Of a stretch of 64,000 nt of DNA, positions 10,137 through 18,723 are shown in pieces. Each line of letters opens with the position of its first letter. Position 1 is the first letter of the stretch. The notes beneath the pieces were generated by a model that saw only the letters and a list, made by a program, of their open reading frames with translations, had not been told where the DNA came from and searched no databases. Both the position numbers and the translations under genes were made by a program. The DNA is from Candidatus Leptofilum gracile (GTDB lineage Bacteria; Chloroflexota; Anaerolineae; Promineifilales; Promineifilaceae), in NCBI GenBank assembly GCA_016713825.1, contig JADJOJ010000001.1:186001-250000 (forward strand), read 5' to 3'.

Positions 10137-10448
10137 ATGGAACTGGTACTGGATAAGCATATTGAGAAAACAGCAGGCGTACGCGGGGGGAAAGCGTGTA
10201 TTACCGGCACACGCATGGCTGTGTCGGATGTTGTGTTGAGCCATTTCCGCCTGGGTGAGTCGCTAGATGAGATTGCGGTGACCTATGATTTGCCGTTAGC
10301 GGCCGTTTATGCGGCCATTGCTTACTATCTGGACCACAAAGTTGAAATTGATAGCGAAATTGAAAACGGCCGACTTTTTTACGAAGCGCAAAAAGCAAAA
10401 ACACCCTCTTTGGTGCAACAAAAATTAGCCGCTGGAAAAAATGAGTGA
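10137..10448 (+). CDS. DUF433-family antitoxin
   Basis: A 103-residue protein typical of DUF433 (VapB45-like) antitoxins. It has the conserved sequence ITGTRMAVSDVVLSHFRLGES near residues 20-42, followed by a helix-turn-helix-like stretch (LDEIAVTYDLPLAAVYAAIAYY). It should bind and neutralise the PIN-like toxin encoded next and repress the shared promoter. It overlaps the toxin gene by 8 nt, so the two are translationally coupled. An extended -10 box lies 29 nt upstream. Confidence 0.85.
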   Translation: MELVLDKHIEKTAGVRGGKACITGTRMAVSDVVLSHFRLGESLDEIAVTYDLPLAAVYAAIAYYLDHKVEIDSEIENGRLFYEAQKAKTPSLVQQKLAAGKNE

Positions 10449-10776
10449 CAGCATTCGCTTTCATCTGGATGAAAATGTCAATCCAGTTGTGGCGTTGGCG
10501 CTGCGTCGTTATGGGATTGACGTAACAACGACAGTTGAGGCCAATTTACGCAGCAGCAATGATGAAGCACATTTAGCCTATGCACAGCAAGAAAAAAGGG
10601 TCATCGTCACACATGACGATGATTTTTTGCGTTTGGCAGCGGCGACGGAAAACCATGCTGGCATTGCGTACTGCCATAAAGAAACACGAAGCATTGGCCA
10701 AATTATTGCCGCTTTACGTCTGATTTATGAGGTGCTAACCCCTGAGGAAATTCAGGGTCGTGTGGAATATTTGTGA
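10441..10776 (+). CDS. DUF5615 PIN-like toxin
   Basis: A 111-residue protein of the DUF5615 (Mut7-C-like PIN) family, predicted RNase toxin. Acidic metal-binding candidates are in FHLDENV near residue 10 and VIVTHDDDF near residue 59. Its start codon lies inside the upstream DUF433 antitoxin gene, the usual arrangement of this TA type. The gene is followed by one copy of the 21-mer repeat at 10792. Confidence 0.85.
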   Translation: MSDSIRFHLDENVNPVVALALRRYGIDVTTTVEANLRSSNDEAHLAYAQQEKRVIVTHDDDFLRLAAATENHAGIAYCHKETRSIGQIIAALRLIYEVLTPEEIQGRVEYL

Positions 10777-10904
10777 ACCGGTGTTTGGGGAAACGGCCGA
10801 ATTAATTGTGAATTTTTAAGGGGATACGGCCGTTCACCCTGTCACCCGCTCACCCCTTCACCTTGTCAGGGAAACGGCCGTTCATTGGCATCGCTGGCTT
10901 CTTG

Positions 10905-10953
10905 TTGACAAAGTTCTTTATCTGCTTACAATGCAAGCATAAATTGTACAATT
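10905..10953 (+). promoter_or_regulatory. promoter and 12-bp palindromic operator before the Phd/ParE pair
   Basis: TTGACA at 10905-10910 and TACAAT at 10927-10932, spaced 16 nt, form a near-consensus sigma-70 promoter. Just downstream is a perfect palindrome AATTGTACAATT (10942-10953), at the position where a Phd-type antitoxin would bind to autoregulate. The operator role is inferred. Confidence 0.7.
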
Positions 10954-10976
10954 AAAGTATTTTAATAGGAGCTTCT

Positions 10977-11264
10977 ATGTACAAAGCAATGCCAACTATG
11001 CCGGTCAGCGATTTACGCACCAAGCAAGCAGCTATCTTAGAGAATCTCCACAAAGCACCCATTTTGCTTACGCAGCGCGGCCACGGAGCTGGCGTTTTGG
11101 TTCATCCCGATTTATGGAATGAGATGGTTGAACTGCTCGATGATTATGAGGATATCCTCGTTGCCAAAGAGCGGCTGAAAGAAGCCGAGACCGAGCCGTC
11201 TGTGATGCGCCCCATTTCGGATTTACGCGCTAGTCTGGAAGCAGATGGGTTATTAGATGAGTGA
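10977..11264 (+). CDS. Phd/YefM-family antitoxin
   Basis: A 95-residue protein beginning MYKAMPTMPVSDLRTKQAAIL, the typical Phd/YefM N-terminal DNA-binding and dimerisation fold, with GVLVHPDLWNEMVELLDD in the middle and an acidic C-terminal toxin-binding tail. The ATG is preceded by AGGAG five bases upstream. A strong promoter with a palindromic operator lies just before it. It overlaps the ParE/RelE toxin gene by 8 nt. Confidence 0.9.
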   Translation: MYKAMPTMPVSDLRTKQAAILENLHKAPILLTQRGHGAGVLVHPDLWNEMVELLDDYEDILVAKERLKEAETEPSVMRPISDLRASLEADGLLDE

Positions 11265-11520
11265 TTGGACAGTCAATTACCATCGAGACCTGGAAAAAGA
11301 GATTCGCCGCTTACCCAGACAATATATCCGCCGCATTTTGGAAGCGATTGAGAATCTGGCGTTAAATCCTTACCCGCCGAGCAGCAAAAAAACTCAAGGA
11401 CATGATCTCTGGCGTGTGCGCGTTGGCGTCTATCGCATTCTTTATCAAATTGATGAAGAAAATCAAGTTATTAACACGTACCGCCTCGGTCATCGCCGAG
11501 GCGTTTATCGTAACCTGTAA
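11257..11520 (+). CDS. ParE/RelE-family toxin
   Basis: An 87-residue toxin of the RelE/ParE superfamily, with the diagnostic core KEIRRLPRQYIRRILEAIENLA, the strand DLWRVRVGVYRILYQID, and a C-terminal RLGHRRGVYRNL. It would be an mRNA interferase (RelE-like) or gyrase inhibitor (ParE-like); the basic C-terminus slightly favours RelE. It is coupled to the upstream Phd antitoxin by an overlap. Confidence 0.9.
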   Translation: MSDWTVNYHRDLEKEIRRLPRQYIRRILEAIENLALNPYPPSSKKTQGHDLWRVRVGVYRILYQIDEENQVINTYRLGHRRGVYRNL

Positions 11521-11838
11521 CTCCCTGCTAGGAGGGGCATACCCCGACGCCTGTTAAGACGGGTCTTCTAACTCAGGGGCTGTGGCCGCCTCTCAGTCCC
11601 GAAGGGCTGCTCCCCCGACCGTACCACTTTCCATAATCTGCACGAGGTGCGGGCAAGCGGCAAAAGTAACTCCGGCGTTGTCACTGTGCGAAACGGCCGG
11701 ATTAATTGTGAATTGTGAACGGTTAATTGTGAATTGTGAGTGTGGGGGGAAACGGCCGTTTGCTACCAAACTTGGGCTAAAATTCAACGGTTCTTAAACG
11801 CGAAGTAAGCGGCGCGGCCAGAGGCCGAAGCAGGGGCT
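11521..11838. repeat. gene-free repeat stretch closing the TA cassette
   Basis: Contains the second copies of the 14-nt (11558-11571) and 35-nt (11582-11616) blocks found before the cassette, a copy of the 21-mer (11692), an ACGGCCGT palindrome (about 11754) and a promoter-like repeat (11767-11787, TAAAAT at 11778). The short open frame over 11582-11797 is repeat-encoded and is not a gene. Confidence 0.75.
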
Positions 11839-12234
11839 CTAATACCAATTTTCCAGGTTTAACCTGGGGATGCGTCCAAACTCACGAGTGTTGTTGGTTA
11901 TGAGCGTTGCGTTTAGGCTTAGGGCATGGGCGGCAATGAGCAAGTCCATGTTTCCAATCATTGTGCCATTTTTCCTGAGATGGGTACGGATACGGCCGTA
12001 TGCCTCTGCTGCTTGTTCATCCCATGAATGAATTGCTAGACGTGCTAAAAACGCCCTTAATTGCTTCCAACGCGCGGATTGCAGGCGTGCGGGACTGTTT
12101 TCAACGCCATATGCCAATTCAGAATAGACAATTGCCGAAATATGAACCGCATCTATCTCACTAAACTTTTGACGTATGTGCTCTGGATGCTCTTTAAGAA
12201 TATGAATGCAGATGTTCGTATCTAGCATAATCAT
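11839..12234 (-). CDS. vapC: VapC PIN-domain RNase toxin
   Basis: A 131-residue PIN-domain protein. It starts MIMLDTNICI with the first catalytic Asp at residue 5, has the SAIVYSELAYGVE acidic motif, NMDLLIAAHALS near residue 97 and TNNTREFGRI near the C-terminus. These are the classic VapC acidic motifs for Mg-dependent tRNA/rRNA cleavage. The start overlaps the VapB stop as ATGA. The 3' end faces the preceding ParE toxin convergently across a repeat region. Confidence 0.93.
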   Translation of the reverse strand: MIMLDTNICIHILKEHPEHIRQKFSEIDAVHISAIVYSELAYGVENSPARLQSARWKQLRAFLARLAIHSWDEQAAEAYGRIRTHLRKNGTMIGNMDLLIAAHALSLNATLITNNTREFGRIPRLNLENWY

Positions 12235-12467
12235 GATAACGATTCTCGTTCCTGAGGCGGTTCATTGTCACGTTCTCTCAAAAAATCGTCGCCAAATGCG
12301 CTGTTCATATTAAAAAATTCATCCCAAGATGGTTTTTTTGCCGAAAGAATAACTTCGTCTCCTTCTTTACGGATGTAAACCTCGGAGCCTTCAAATCGGA
12401 ATTCTTTAGGTAACCTAACTGCCTGGCTGCGCCCATTTATGAATAATTTTGCTGTCTTTACAATCAT
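12231..12467 (-). CDS. vapB: VapB antitoxin (AbrB-type)
   Basis: A 78-residue AbrB/MazE-fold antitoxin: KTAKLFINGRSQAVRLPKEFRF is the standard swapped-hairpin DNA-binding domain. The acidic C-terminus (DDFLRERDNEPPQERES) would occupy the VapC active site. A GAGGT ribosome site precedes the ATG. It is the first gene of a two-gene operon with vapC, sharing ATGA. Confidence 0.92.
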   Translation of the reverse strand: MIVKTAKLFINGRSQAVRLPKEFRFEGSEVYIRKEGDEVILSAKKPSWDEFFNMNSAFGDDFLRERDNEPPQERESLS

Positions 12468-12488
12468 TTTTGTACCTCTACCAGAGCG

Positions 12489-12512
12489 GTATATATCAAA
12501 AAGTATATATTA
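12489..12512 (-). promoter_or_regulatory. AT-rich imperfect inverted repeat upstream of vapB
   Basis: A run of alternating TATA on both sides of an A5 core lies 20-45 nt before vapB. It could hold the -10 region and the VapB operator. No exact box can be assigned. Confidence 0.35.
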
Positions 12513-12633
12513 TTTTGCGTAGGAATGTCAATCTGCAAAAGCAAGGGCGAATTGGGACAAGGAGCGAGTTGAGATGATTTGTTACCTTGTGAAGTAAATG
12601 GCATGATTTGGTTGTTTGGGCGGGAAACGGCCG

Positions 12634-13326
12634 TTACTCTTCCCAATCAAATGTGCGCTGGACGCGGCGGTAGAGGCGCAGCTTGATGCGGTAGACGTCC
12701 TTGACGTCGGGGAAATGCTCTGGGTGGCGGGCAATAATTTGGCGGGGCTTGAGTTCCTCCTCGAAGGTTATCTGGTAGATGAGCTTTTCGGCCTCATCTT
12801 GACAGTGGTCTTCCAGCCAGTGGCGTAGATTTTCTCGCTGGGTGGCTTCGGCTTTTTGGGACCAGAGTTGTTCTAACGGCCGTTGTACCGAACCAGACGA
12901 TGTAGCAGCAACCAGCCGCTTGTGAATGCGGTCTTGACGTAGTTCACCCCGCTGCCATTCAAGACAAGCGGTTTTGATGCATAGCTCGATATATTTAAGC
13001 AGCGCACCCAGATAGGGAAACCGTTCAGCCAATGGCTGGTTTGGTGCTGCAAGCGCCATCCAAAAGCGTTCCAGCGCCACCTGAAGCATGTCTTCCACGA
13101 CAAAATGGTCTACAGGCGTCGTAACCGACTCTAGCACCCAGCGAATAAACAAGGGATGAAACTGTTGCTGAATGCTTGCCCAGGCCAATTCATTGCCCTG
13201 ATCCAAAGCGCGGCGAAACAGCTCAAAACAGTAATCATGCGTGGCTGTCGCAAAAGTCTGCTCTTGGGTACAACCTGCAATTAGTTGGGATATAGAGGCA
13301 TGTTTGAGAGTATGATCTTGTTCCAT
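12634..13326 (-). CDS. sigma-70-like (ECF-type) RNA polymerase sigma factor
   Basis: A 230-residue cytosolic protein. Residues about 45-130 resemble sigma region 2 (FELFRRALDQGNELAWASIQQQF, FVVEDMLQVALERFWMAL, with the Trp-containing promoter-melting helix). Residues about 165-225 resemble region 4 (YQITFEEELKPRQIIARHP, VYRIKLRLYRRVQRTF). The linker between them is long. It stands alone with no recognisable anti-sigma gene next to it. Sigma-like genes of this divergent type are common in large Chloroflexota genomes. Function as a sigma factor is inferred from motif order. Confidence 0.6.
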   Translation of the reverse strand: MEQDHTLKHASISQLIAGCTQEQTFATATHDYCFELFRRALDQGNELAWASIQQQFHPLFIRWVLESVTTPVDHFVVEDMLQVALERFWMALAAPNQPLAERFPYLGALLKYIELCIKTACLEWQRGELRQDRIHKRLVAATSSGSVQRPLEQLWSQKAEATQRENLRHWLEDHCQDEAEKLIYQITFEEELKPRQIIARHPEHFPDVKDVYRIKLRLYRRVQRTFDWEE

Positions 13327-13696
13327 TGCTTACTAAATTGGGACTGTAACGATAAAAACGTGGCGCAAAGTTACCACAGATTTTTCTCAGTATCTGCAAA
13401 TGCACTATAAATAAACTACAAACAAATTTCTTAAATGCACCGCCTGGCAAAATTATAGATCGATCGAAACGGCCGAATTAATTGTGAATTGTAAATGTGG
13501 GGGGAATGGCCGCGCCACCTGCCCTACCTGGTTGCAATTGATGTCGCTTTCAGACCTTGCCTGGCGGGAAACGGCCGTATCTCACTCAAACTTGTGCTAA
13601 AATTCAGGCCCCTACGGGTTTGGCACGTTTTGAGAAAAATCAGTCGAATAAAAAACAGTTAGGGTCTGTATCATTGCACGCAAAGGTTCATCGATC
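13327..13696. repeat. gene-free stretch with repeat copies and a promoter-like element
   Basis: Holds the fourth copy of the 21-mer (13468-13488), an ACGGCCGT palindrome at about 13571 and a second copy of the AAACTTGTGCTAAAATTCA repeat (13587-13607; TGC-TAAAAT box at 13598-13603) about 95 nt before the next gene. No gene is credible. Confidence 0.65.
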
Positions 13697-14700
13697 ATGT
13701 CTGCTTTCAAGTGGCAACTTTCTATAACCGAAATGGACCAGCGTCTAAGGCAGCGCCTCTCGCTTTTAGAGATGTTTGCCCTGGCGCTGTGTTTGGGGTT
13801 GGCAGGTGTTTTTGCCTGGTACCGGTCTCAGGGGTGGGCCTATGCTTACGATTTTGAAACCTATTTACTGGCGGGAACTGGCGATTTAGCGGTTCACTAT
13901 TACGCTTTTTGGATATTGCCGATTTTCCAAGTTTTGGCATCTCTTCCAGCCATGCTTGGTTTTTTTGCCTGGAATGTACTCAACATCTTAGGCGTTTTCG
14001 CCGCTTCACGCATCCTTGGGGGCCAACAGCGCTGGGCAGCCGCTTTGCTGACCTACCAGATGTTTTACGTGCTTTACTACGGCAACATTGTGGGAATTCT
14101 GGTGGGCGGTTTGGCCTTGTCTGGTGGGGAGTTACGCATCAGCGCTGGCATTGGGCTGGGTTGGGGCTGGTATTGGCGCTCACAAAATATCAGTTGGGCC
14201 TCTCGTTTGGCATCATTTTGCTGCTGATGGCCAATATCTCCTGGCAAGATCGTCTGCGGGTGGTTGTGGTGCCGTCGCTGGTGCTGGTGGTTTCGCTGCT
14301 GCTCTACCCGCTTTGGCCCCTCCAATCTATTCGGATTATTCTGGAAAATCCGCCGAACAATTTGGGCAATATCTCACTTTGGCAGTGGGTGGGGCCAGTT
14401 GCCCTGCTTTTGTGGCTGCCGCCGCTGTGGCTGCCGCTGCCAGCCCAACAGCGTTTGACGGCGCTGGCGGCCACAGCCACGCTGACCCTGCCGTACTTTC
14501 AGCAAACCGATTTATTGGCGCTGTTTATTTTGCCGCTGGGTTGGCTGCCATTGCTGGGCAATCTGGGCTTTTTGCTTTACACAAACTACACCTGGCAAGG
14601 TTTTGCGCTGCTGGCGATTATTCCTTTGCTGCTTTATGTGCGGATTATTGGCTCTGGCCTTTTTTTGTGGCTGCGTCAAAGAAAGCAATCTGCGTCATAA
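13697..14700 (+). pseudogene. GT87/DUF2029-like membrane glycosyltransferase, broken by a frameshift
   Basis: A multi-spanning membrane protein of about 334 residues in two frames. The first frame (to about nt 14120) starts MSAFKWQLSITEMDQ and includes YAYDFETYLLAG, WNVLNILGVFAASRIL and YYGNIVGILVGGLAL. The second resumes in WWGVTHQRWHWAGLGLVLALTKYQ, where the family has its conserved glycine/lysine-rich loop, and runs to LRQRKQSAS. One base is missing between about 14100 and 14130. The family uses polyprenyl-phosphate sugars at the membrane. It converges with, and overlaps by 56 nt at the 3' end, the next glycosyltransferase, which is broken too. Real decay and sequencing error are both possible. 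Confidence 0.65.
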
Positions 14701-16131
14701 AATGCCCTCGCCCCGCCAGCAGCAGCGGCAGCCCAAACACAAAGGGAATGCCGATCAGGTGCGCTGCCAATTGGCTGCCGCCCAGCAAGTACGTGCGCAA
14801 ATGGCCGTAAATGAGCACCGAAAGCTGCACAGTGAGCAAAAACCACAGCCCCACCCGCAAGCGGAAAGAGAGGGCGGCATCTGCTGATGCTTCGTCTAGC
14901 AGCAGCCAGGGGAAGACCCAGGTGCTGTACCAGAGGCGAAAGCTGAGCGCTTGCAGGCTGTAGGCGGCCAAAATATCGGCGGCGGGCTTGAGGGGGGAAC
15001 GGCCGTTCCGCCACCCCACCCAAATCAACCACAATCCCAGCAAGCCAAACGGCACCCGAAACAAATTCCCCACCCCATCAATAAATTCTGGCGTGATCGG
15101 CACCCTCAGCTGAGCAAAAATCAGAATGAGCAGCGTGGCAAGTGAAAAACCAGGGCCACCAGACGCCTCGCGCACCAGCCGCACGAGCAAATCTGCCGGG
15201 GAACCAAACGGTAAAAAGCTGAGGAAGACGGCCGTTCCGCCCAGCACCGTCGCCCAGCCAAACAGCCGCAGCCGCGCCCCGCTGTTTTCTGATTGCTGCC
15301 AGATGGCCACGGCAAAAAAGGGCAGCGGCAGCAGGCCAATAGGCTTGGTAAGCGCCCCCAACAGCAAAAAGAGGAGGGTGAGCAACGGCCGTTCCCGCCG
15401 CCAACACCCTATCGCCACCAGTTGCCACAGTATCATCAACACATCGTTGTGAGCGTCTACCACAAACATCAGCAGCAGGGCGGGGTTCCACAGCCAGAGC
15501 AGCGTCAGGCCGCGCCGCCGGGCGGGGCTGGCCTGGGCCAACTGCCACCAAATGAGCCAGCCACAAGCCAGATGGGGCCAGCAAGCCCACGGCCTTGAAA
15601 GCCAACATCCCCGCCAGCAAATTATCCTGGGTAATGCGCGTGATGCCCGCCGCCAGCAGTTCCCACAGCGGGCCGTAAGGCGACGTTTCGCCCGCCCACT
15701 CGCCCGCCAGCGGCAGGAACGGATCGTCGGGGAAGGCGTTGGGCGGGGCGGCGTACGGGCTTTGCTCGTAGACGCTGCTGACGCGCCCGCGAATGACGTA
15801 GCGGTACAGATCGTTGGCGTTGATGGGGTAGGTTTGCAGCAGGGGCAGGGCCAGGAGTACGGCCGTTCCCCAAAAACCAGAGTGAAGGCCGCGCTTTGCC
15901 CGCCTGCACCAGCCGAAACGCCAGCCAGTACAGGCCAAACAGGGCCAGCAGCAGCAGCCCATAACCTAATCCGGCCAGCAGCGAGGGGGCCAGGCTGCGC
16001 ACATCTTGCAGGGGGAGAATGTTGAAATACGGCCGTAACGGAAACCACCCCCAAACGATCAGGTAACCGGCCAGCGAAGCCAGCGCTAAAAGAGAAAGTT
16101 GCCTGAGGGGAGTTCGGGTTAGGGCAGACAC
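14645..16131 (-). pseudogene. GT-C mannosyltransferase-like membrane protein, two frameshifts
   Basis: A membrane protein of about 495 residues spread over three frames. Piece 1 (from 16131) is MSALTRTPLRQLSLLALASL to QAGKARPSLWF. Piece 2 holds YPINANDLYRYVIRGRV and TSPYGPLWELLAAG, the catalytic-loop motifs of MptB/DUF2029-type polyprenol-phosphate mannosyltransferases. Piece 3 runs from GWLIWWQLAQ through WNPALLLMFVVDAHNDV and GALTKPIGLLPLP to the C-terminus. Removing one base at the 15868-15876 homopolymer junction (C4A5 on the plus strand) and one in GGGG at 15574-15577 restores a single frame. Both errors are extra bases in short homopolymers. Confidence 0.7.
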
Positions 16132-16358
16132 GGTTGGTAATTAGTATTTGGTCATTGGTGGTTGGTCTTTAGTCGTTTCTTTAGGCGGGAATTATAGACT
16201 GTTTATGATATTCGGAATAATTGGAACGGCCGTTCGTCGTATGATGGCACTTTGGTACTATGTCGGCAAGCAAAAAAGCTGTTTACACTGTGACCAAACG
16301 GCCCTAAACATATTAAGGCAACGGCCGTCTGAAAAAATCATTATTGCCAAAGAAGTAT

Positions 16359-16595
16359 ATGGAAAACGACGCCGCTTTACTCGACACACTTTTACAACAG
16401 GCCGAATTGGCCGCCCAACGCAACGGGCAGCAATCTCGCCTCACCACGCAAGCAATCAGCCGCAAGCTGGAGCGCACCGACAGTGAAACGGTGGCCCGCC
16501 AGCTTGACGAAATTTACCAATACCGCGTCTCTCGCCTGCCCGCAGCGTGGCGCGTGGCCCAGCAGAGCACCCTCTACAGTAAAGAATCATGGTAG
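16359..16595 (+). CDS. probable antitoxin paired with MazF-like toxin
   Basis: A 78-residue Gln/Arg-rich helical protein (MENDAALLDTLLQQAEL) with no recognised DNA-binding motif. It overlaps the MazF/PemK-type gene by 7 nt, the position of a MazE-type antitoxin. I chose the ATG at 16359; a TTG 15 nt earlier is the alternative. Function rests on context. Confidence 0.6.
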   Translation: MENDAALLDTLLQQAELAAQRNGQQSRLTTQAISRKLERTDSETVARQLDEIYQYRVSRLPAAWRVAQQSTLYSKESW

Positions 16596-16933
16596 CCGAC
16601 GTTAGTCTAAAACAAGGGCAAATTTGGTGGACCCATCCGCCAGAAATGCCGCAGCCCCAGCCCGTCCTCGTTATTCAAAGTGATGCGTTTAACCGGAGTT
16701 TGCTGGAAACGGCCGTTTGCGTCACCCTCAGCCCAGATTGGAAGCTGGCCCCCGCTCCCGGCAACGTGCTTATCTCCCAGGCCGATTCCGGCTTGCCCAA
16801 AGCGTGCGTGGCCAACGTGGCCCAGGTCATCACCATAGACCGCCGCTTCCTGACGGAATACGTGGGCACCGTCCCCCCCTTCATCCTGGAAAGCGTCCTC
16901 GATGGCGTACAGCTTGTCGTCGGCCGCAGCTAA
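16589..16933 (+). CDS. MazF/PemK-family endoribonuclease toxin
   Basis: A 114-residue protein with the PemK/MazF barrel: QGQIWWTHPPEMPQPQPVLVIQSD at the N-terminus, NVLISQADSGLPKACVANVAQV in the middle, and ITIDRRFLTEYVG near residue 90. It lacks the usual GR-P-V-hydrophobic motif in its exact form (PQPQPVLVIQ instead), so it is a divergent member. It lies downstream of, and overlaps, its probable antitoxin. Confidence 0.8.
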   Translation: MVADVSLKQGQIWWTHPPEMPQPQPVLVIQSDAFNRSLLETAVCVTLSPDWKLAPAPGNVLISQADSGLPKACVANVAQVITIDRRFLTEYVGTVPPFILESVLDGVQLVVGRS

Positions 16934-16934
16934 T

Positions 16935-17060
16935 TTTTTACCGCAGAGACGCGGAGAACGCTGAGATTTTTATTTAGAACTCTGCGCCCTCCGCGCCTCC
17001 GCGGTTTATCCTTCACTCGACCACCAAACCATAATCTGCGAAATCTGTGTAATCTGTGGA
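16935..17060. repeat. intergenic inverted repeat (CGCAGAG/CTCTGCG family)
   Basis: A long imperfect hairpin: ACCGCAGAGACGCGGAG on the left and CTCCGCGCCTCCGCGGT on the right, followed by the AATCTGCGAAATCTGTG unit. The same unit types appear at 18.2, 30.5, 32.5, 36.8, 39.3, 45.0, 57.4 and 63.2 kb. Confidence 0.75.
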
Positions 17061-17066
17061 TGTCTT

Positions 17067-17492
17067 CTAAAGTGGCCAATCGCGCAGCATGCGCTCGGTT
17101 TCTTCGGAATGGCCCATTTCGTCGCGCACCATATCTTCCAAGGCCACTACCAGCCCCTTGTCGCCATAGGCGTCGGCATCTTCAGCGCGCTGCGTATAGT
17201 TTTTGCCAGCTTGCAGTTCGGCCGCCAGCACGGCTTGCAGCATTTCGCGGTTGTTGTGGGCCGGGGGCACTGGGTGTGCCTGGGTGGTTGGTTCGCCGCC
17301 CAGGGCGACAATCTTGTTGGCCAAAAATTGGGCATGCAGCTGCTCATCGGCCACTTCGGTGAGGAAAAACTGGGCCAGCTGCGGGCGGAAGGGGCCGGTG
17401 GCCTTGGCGGCATAGGTGATGTATTGAATGATGGCGCTAAATTCGCCAGCCAAATCTTCATTCAACTTGTCGATTAGTTGTTGCTTATCCAT
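17067..17492 (-). CDS. ferritin-like (bacterioferritin-type) di-iron protein
   Basis: A 141-residue four-helix protein. The ligand pattern Glu17, Glu50-x-x-His53, Glu92 and Glu125-x-x-His128 matches a ferritin-superfamily di-iron site. It lacks the full 155-160 residue length and the haem-binding Met of classic bacterioferritin. Likely roles are iron handling or oxidative protection in the cytosol. It is monocistronic, with an AAGGAG-type ribosome site before the ATG. Confidence 0.85.
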   Translation of the reverse strand: MDKQQLIDKLNEDLAGEFSAIIQYITYAAKATGPFRPQLAQFFLTEVADEQLHAQFLANKIVALGGEPTTQAHPVPPAHNNREMLQAVLAAELQAGKNYTQRAEDADAYGDKGLVVALEDMVRDEMGHSEETERMLRDWPL

Positions 17493-17575
17493 GGTTTTCT
17501 CCTTGGGGAAAATAATCAGTGTTGCTATCGACTGTTAGTATGCCAGGGAGGCAGAGGGGGAACAAGTGATTTTTA

Positions 17576-18160
17576 TCACACCTGCGGCCAGATGGCATAC
17601 GGCCGAAATGTGTAATACTTGGGCCGCGCATCCAGCCGCACATGCAGCCAGTACACACCCAATCCAGAGGTGCTGAGCCACAACGGCCGTTCCCCCACCC
17701 CATTCCCAACCGCCAGCCCTACCCGCTGCCAAAAGTCGTGCTGCTGGCCCAGCGGTGCACTGCGGCTGAACGCCGCCAGATGGGCAAACGCATCGGCAGG
17801 CGTTTGCGGGCAGGGCACCACCAAATGGGCATCCCCGCCCAGGTTGGGAAAATCGACGACGGATTCATGGTTGAAATAGTGGGCAAAAGCGCGGCGATCG
17901 GCGGAGACGCGGGCCAGTTGGGGGGCGTTAACCAGAACAAATTCAAACGGCTGTGCCAGCGTCGCTTGCGTCATCGGCGGGGTTTCCCAAAAGTACGCCT
18001 CAAACGGGGCATTGGCCAGCAGGTTGATGAAGAAGCTGCGGAATTTTTCGTTGGTTTGCCAGTTTTGCAGGATTTGTTGGGTGGTAAACGGCCGTTCCCC
18101 GTCCAGGAGCGTGTGGTGGTGGATACGGCCGTCTTGCAAAACCTCAATCTTTGCCTTCAT
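17576..18160 (-). CDS. conserved hypothetical protein (about 195 aa)
   Basis: A soluble protein of 194 residues with several aromatic motifs (FEAYFWETPP near residue 53, HYFNHESVVDFPNLGGDAHLVVPCP in the middle, GLGVYWLHVRLDARPKYYTFRPYAIWPQ at the end). It resembles a family of uncharacterised proteins of the same size, possibly DUF6940. I cannot assign a reaction. It is on the same strand as the ferritin-like gene but 83 nt upstream of it, so co-transcription is possible. Confidence 0.7.
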   Translation of the reverse strand: MKAKIEVLQDGRIHHHTLLDGERPFTTQQILQNWQTNEKFRSFFINLLANAPFEAYFWETPPMTQATLAQPFEFVLVNAPQLARVSADRRAFAHYFNHESVVDFPNLGGDAHLVVPCPQTPADAFAHLAAFSRSAPLGQQHDFWQRVGLAVGNGVGERPLWLSTSGLGVYWLHVRLDARPKYYTFRPYAIWPQV

Positions 18161-18214
18161 TGTTCAAACTTATGGTAAGGTGAGGCAATTAAGTGATTGG
18201 AAAAAAGTTTTCAA

Positions 18215-18290
18215 AATTCTTTATCAACAGATTTCGCAGATTAGACAGATTTTTTCCTCTAAATCTGCGAAATCTTTTGAATCTTTGATG
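18215..18290. repeat. intergenic inverted repeat (AATCTGCGAAATC family)
   Basis: GATTTCGCAGATTAGACAGA facing TCTAAATCTGCGAAATC across a T-rich loop; a second TTCAAAAATT-type inversion overlaps it. It lies between convergent/independent transcripts and may act as a terminator. Confidence 0.6.
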
Positions 18291-18357
18291 GATTTTTTTC
18301 AAAAACTTTTTGCTGACGACTTAATCTGGCGATACTTAAAACCAGCTAAACGCCCCA

Positions 18358-18588
18358 TCAGGTTCCCAAAATCAAAGGATACTCAAAAACATCATCAACG
18401 TTGGCAAGATCGATTGAACCATTCCGTTCGCTTTGGGCTTCTAGCAATTTTCTGGCTACATCGCGAGCGATTTCCAAAGTTTCGGTAATGGTACGCCCCT
18501 GCGCTACCAGACCAGGAATATCGTCTGAGGTTGCCAGATAAACACCCTCAGGCAGCTTTTCGATGTGCAATTTCGCAATTTTTTCCAT
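18358..18588 (-). CDS. orphan HicB-type antitoxin-like protein
   Basis: A 76-residue protein with the HicB/DUF1902 partial RNase-H fold: LHIEKLPEGVYLATSDDIPGLVAQG followed by TITETLEIARDVARKLLEA. HicB normally pairs with a small HicA RNA-binding toxin of about 60 residues. None is visible on either side, so this is an orphan or works with a partner elsewhere. It lacks an obvious C-terminal DNA-binding domain. Confidence 0.75.
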   Translation of the reverse strand: MEKIAKLHIEKLPEGVYLATSDDIPGLVAQGRTITETLEIARDVARKLLEAQSERNGSIDLANVDDVFEYPLILGT

Positions 18589-18723
18589 AGAGTCACCTGC
18601 ACTTTTTCAACTTGAGGAACTTCTTCTAAGTTTACACAGAATTTACGATGTAAAGTAGGACAATCCCCCCTCGACAATGAACCACAACCTGCTACGATCC
18701 CCCCTCGGAAAAGGAACCCACTC

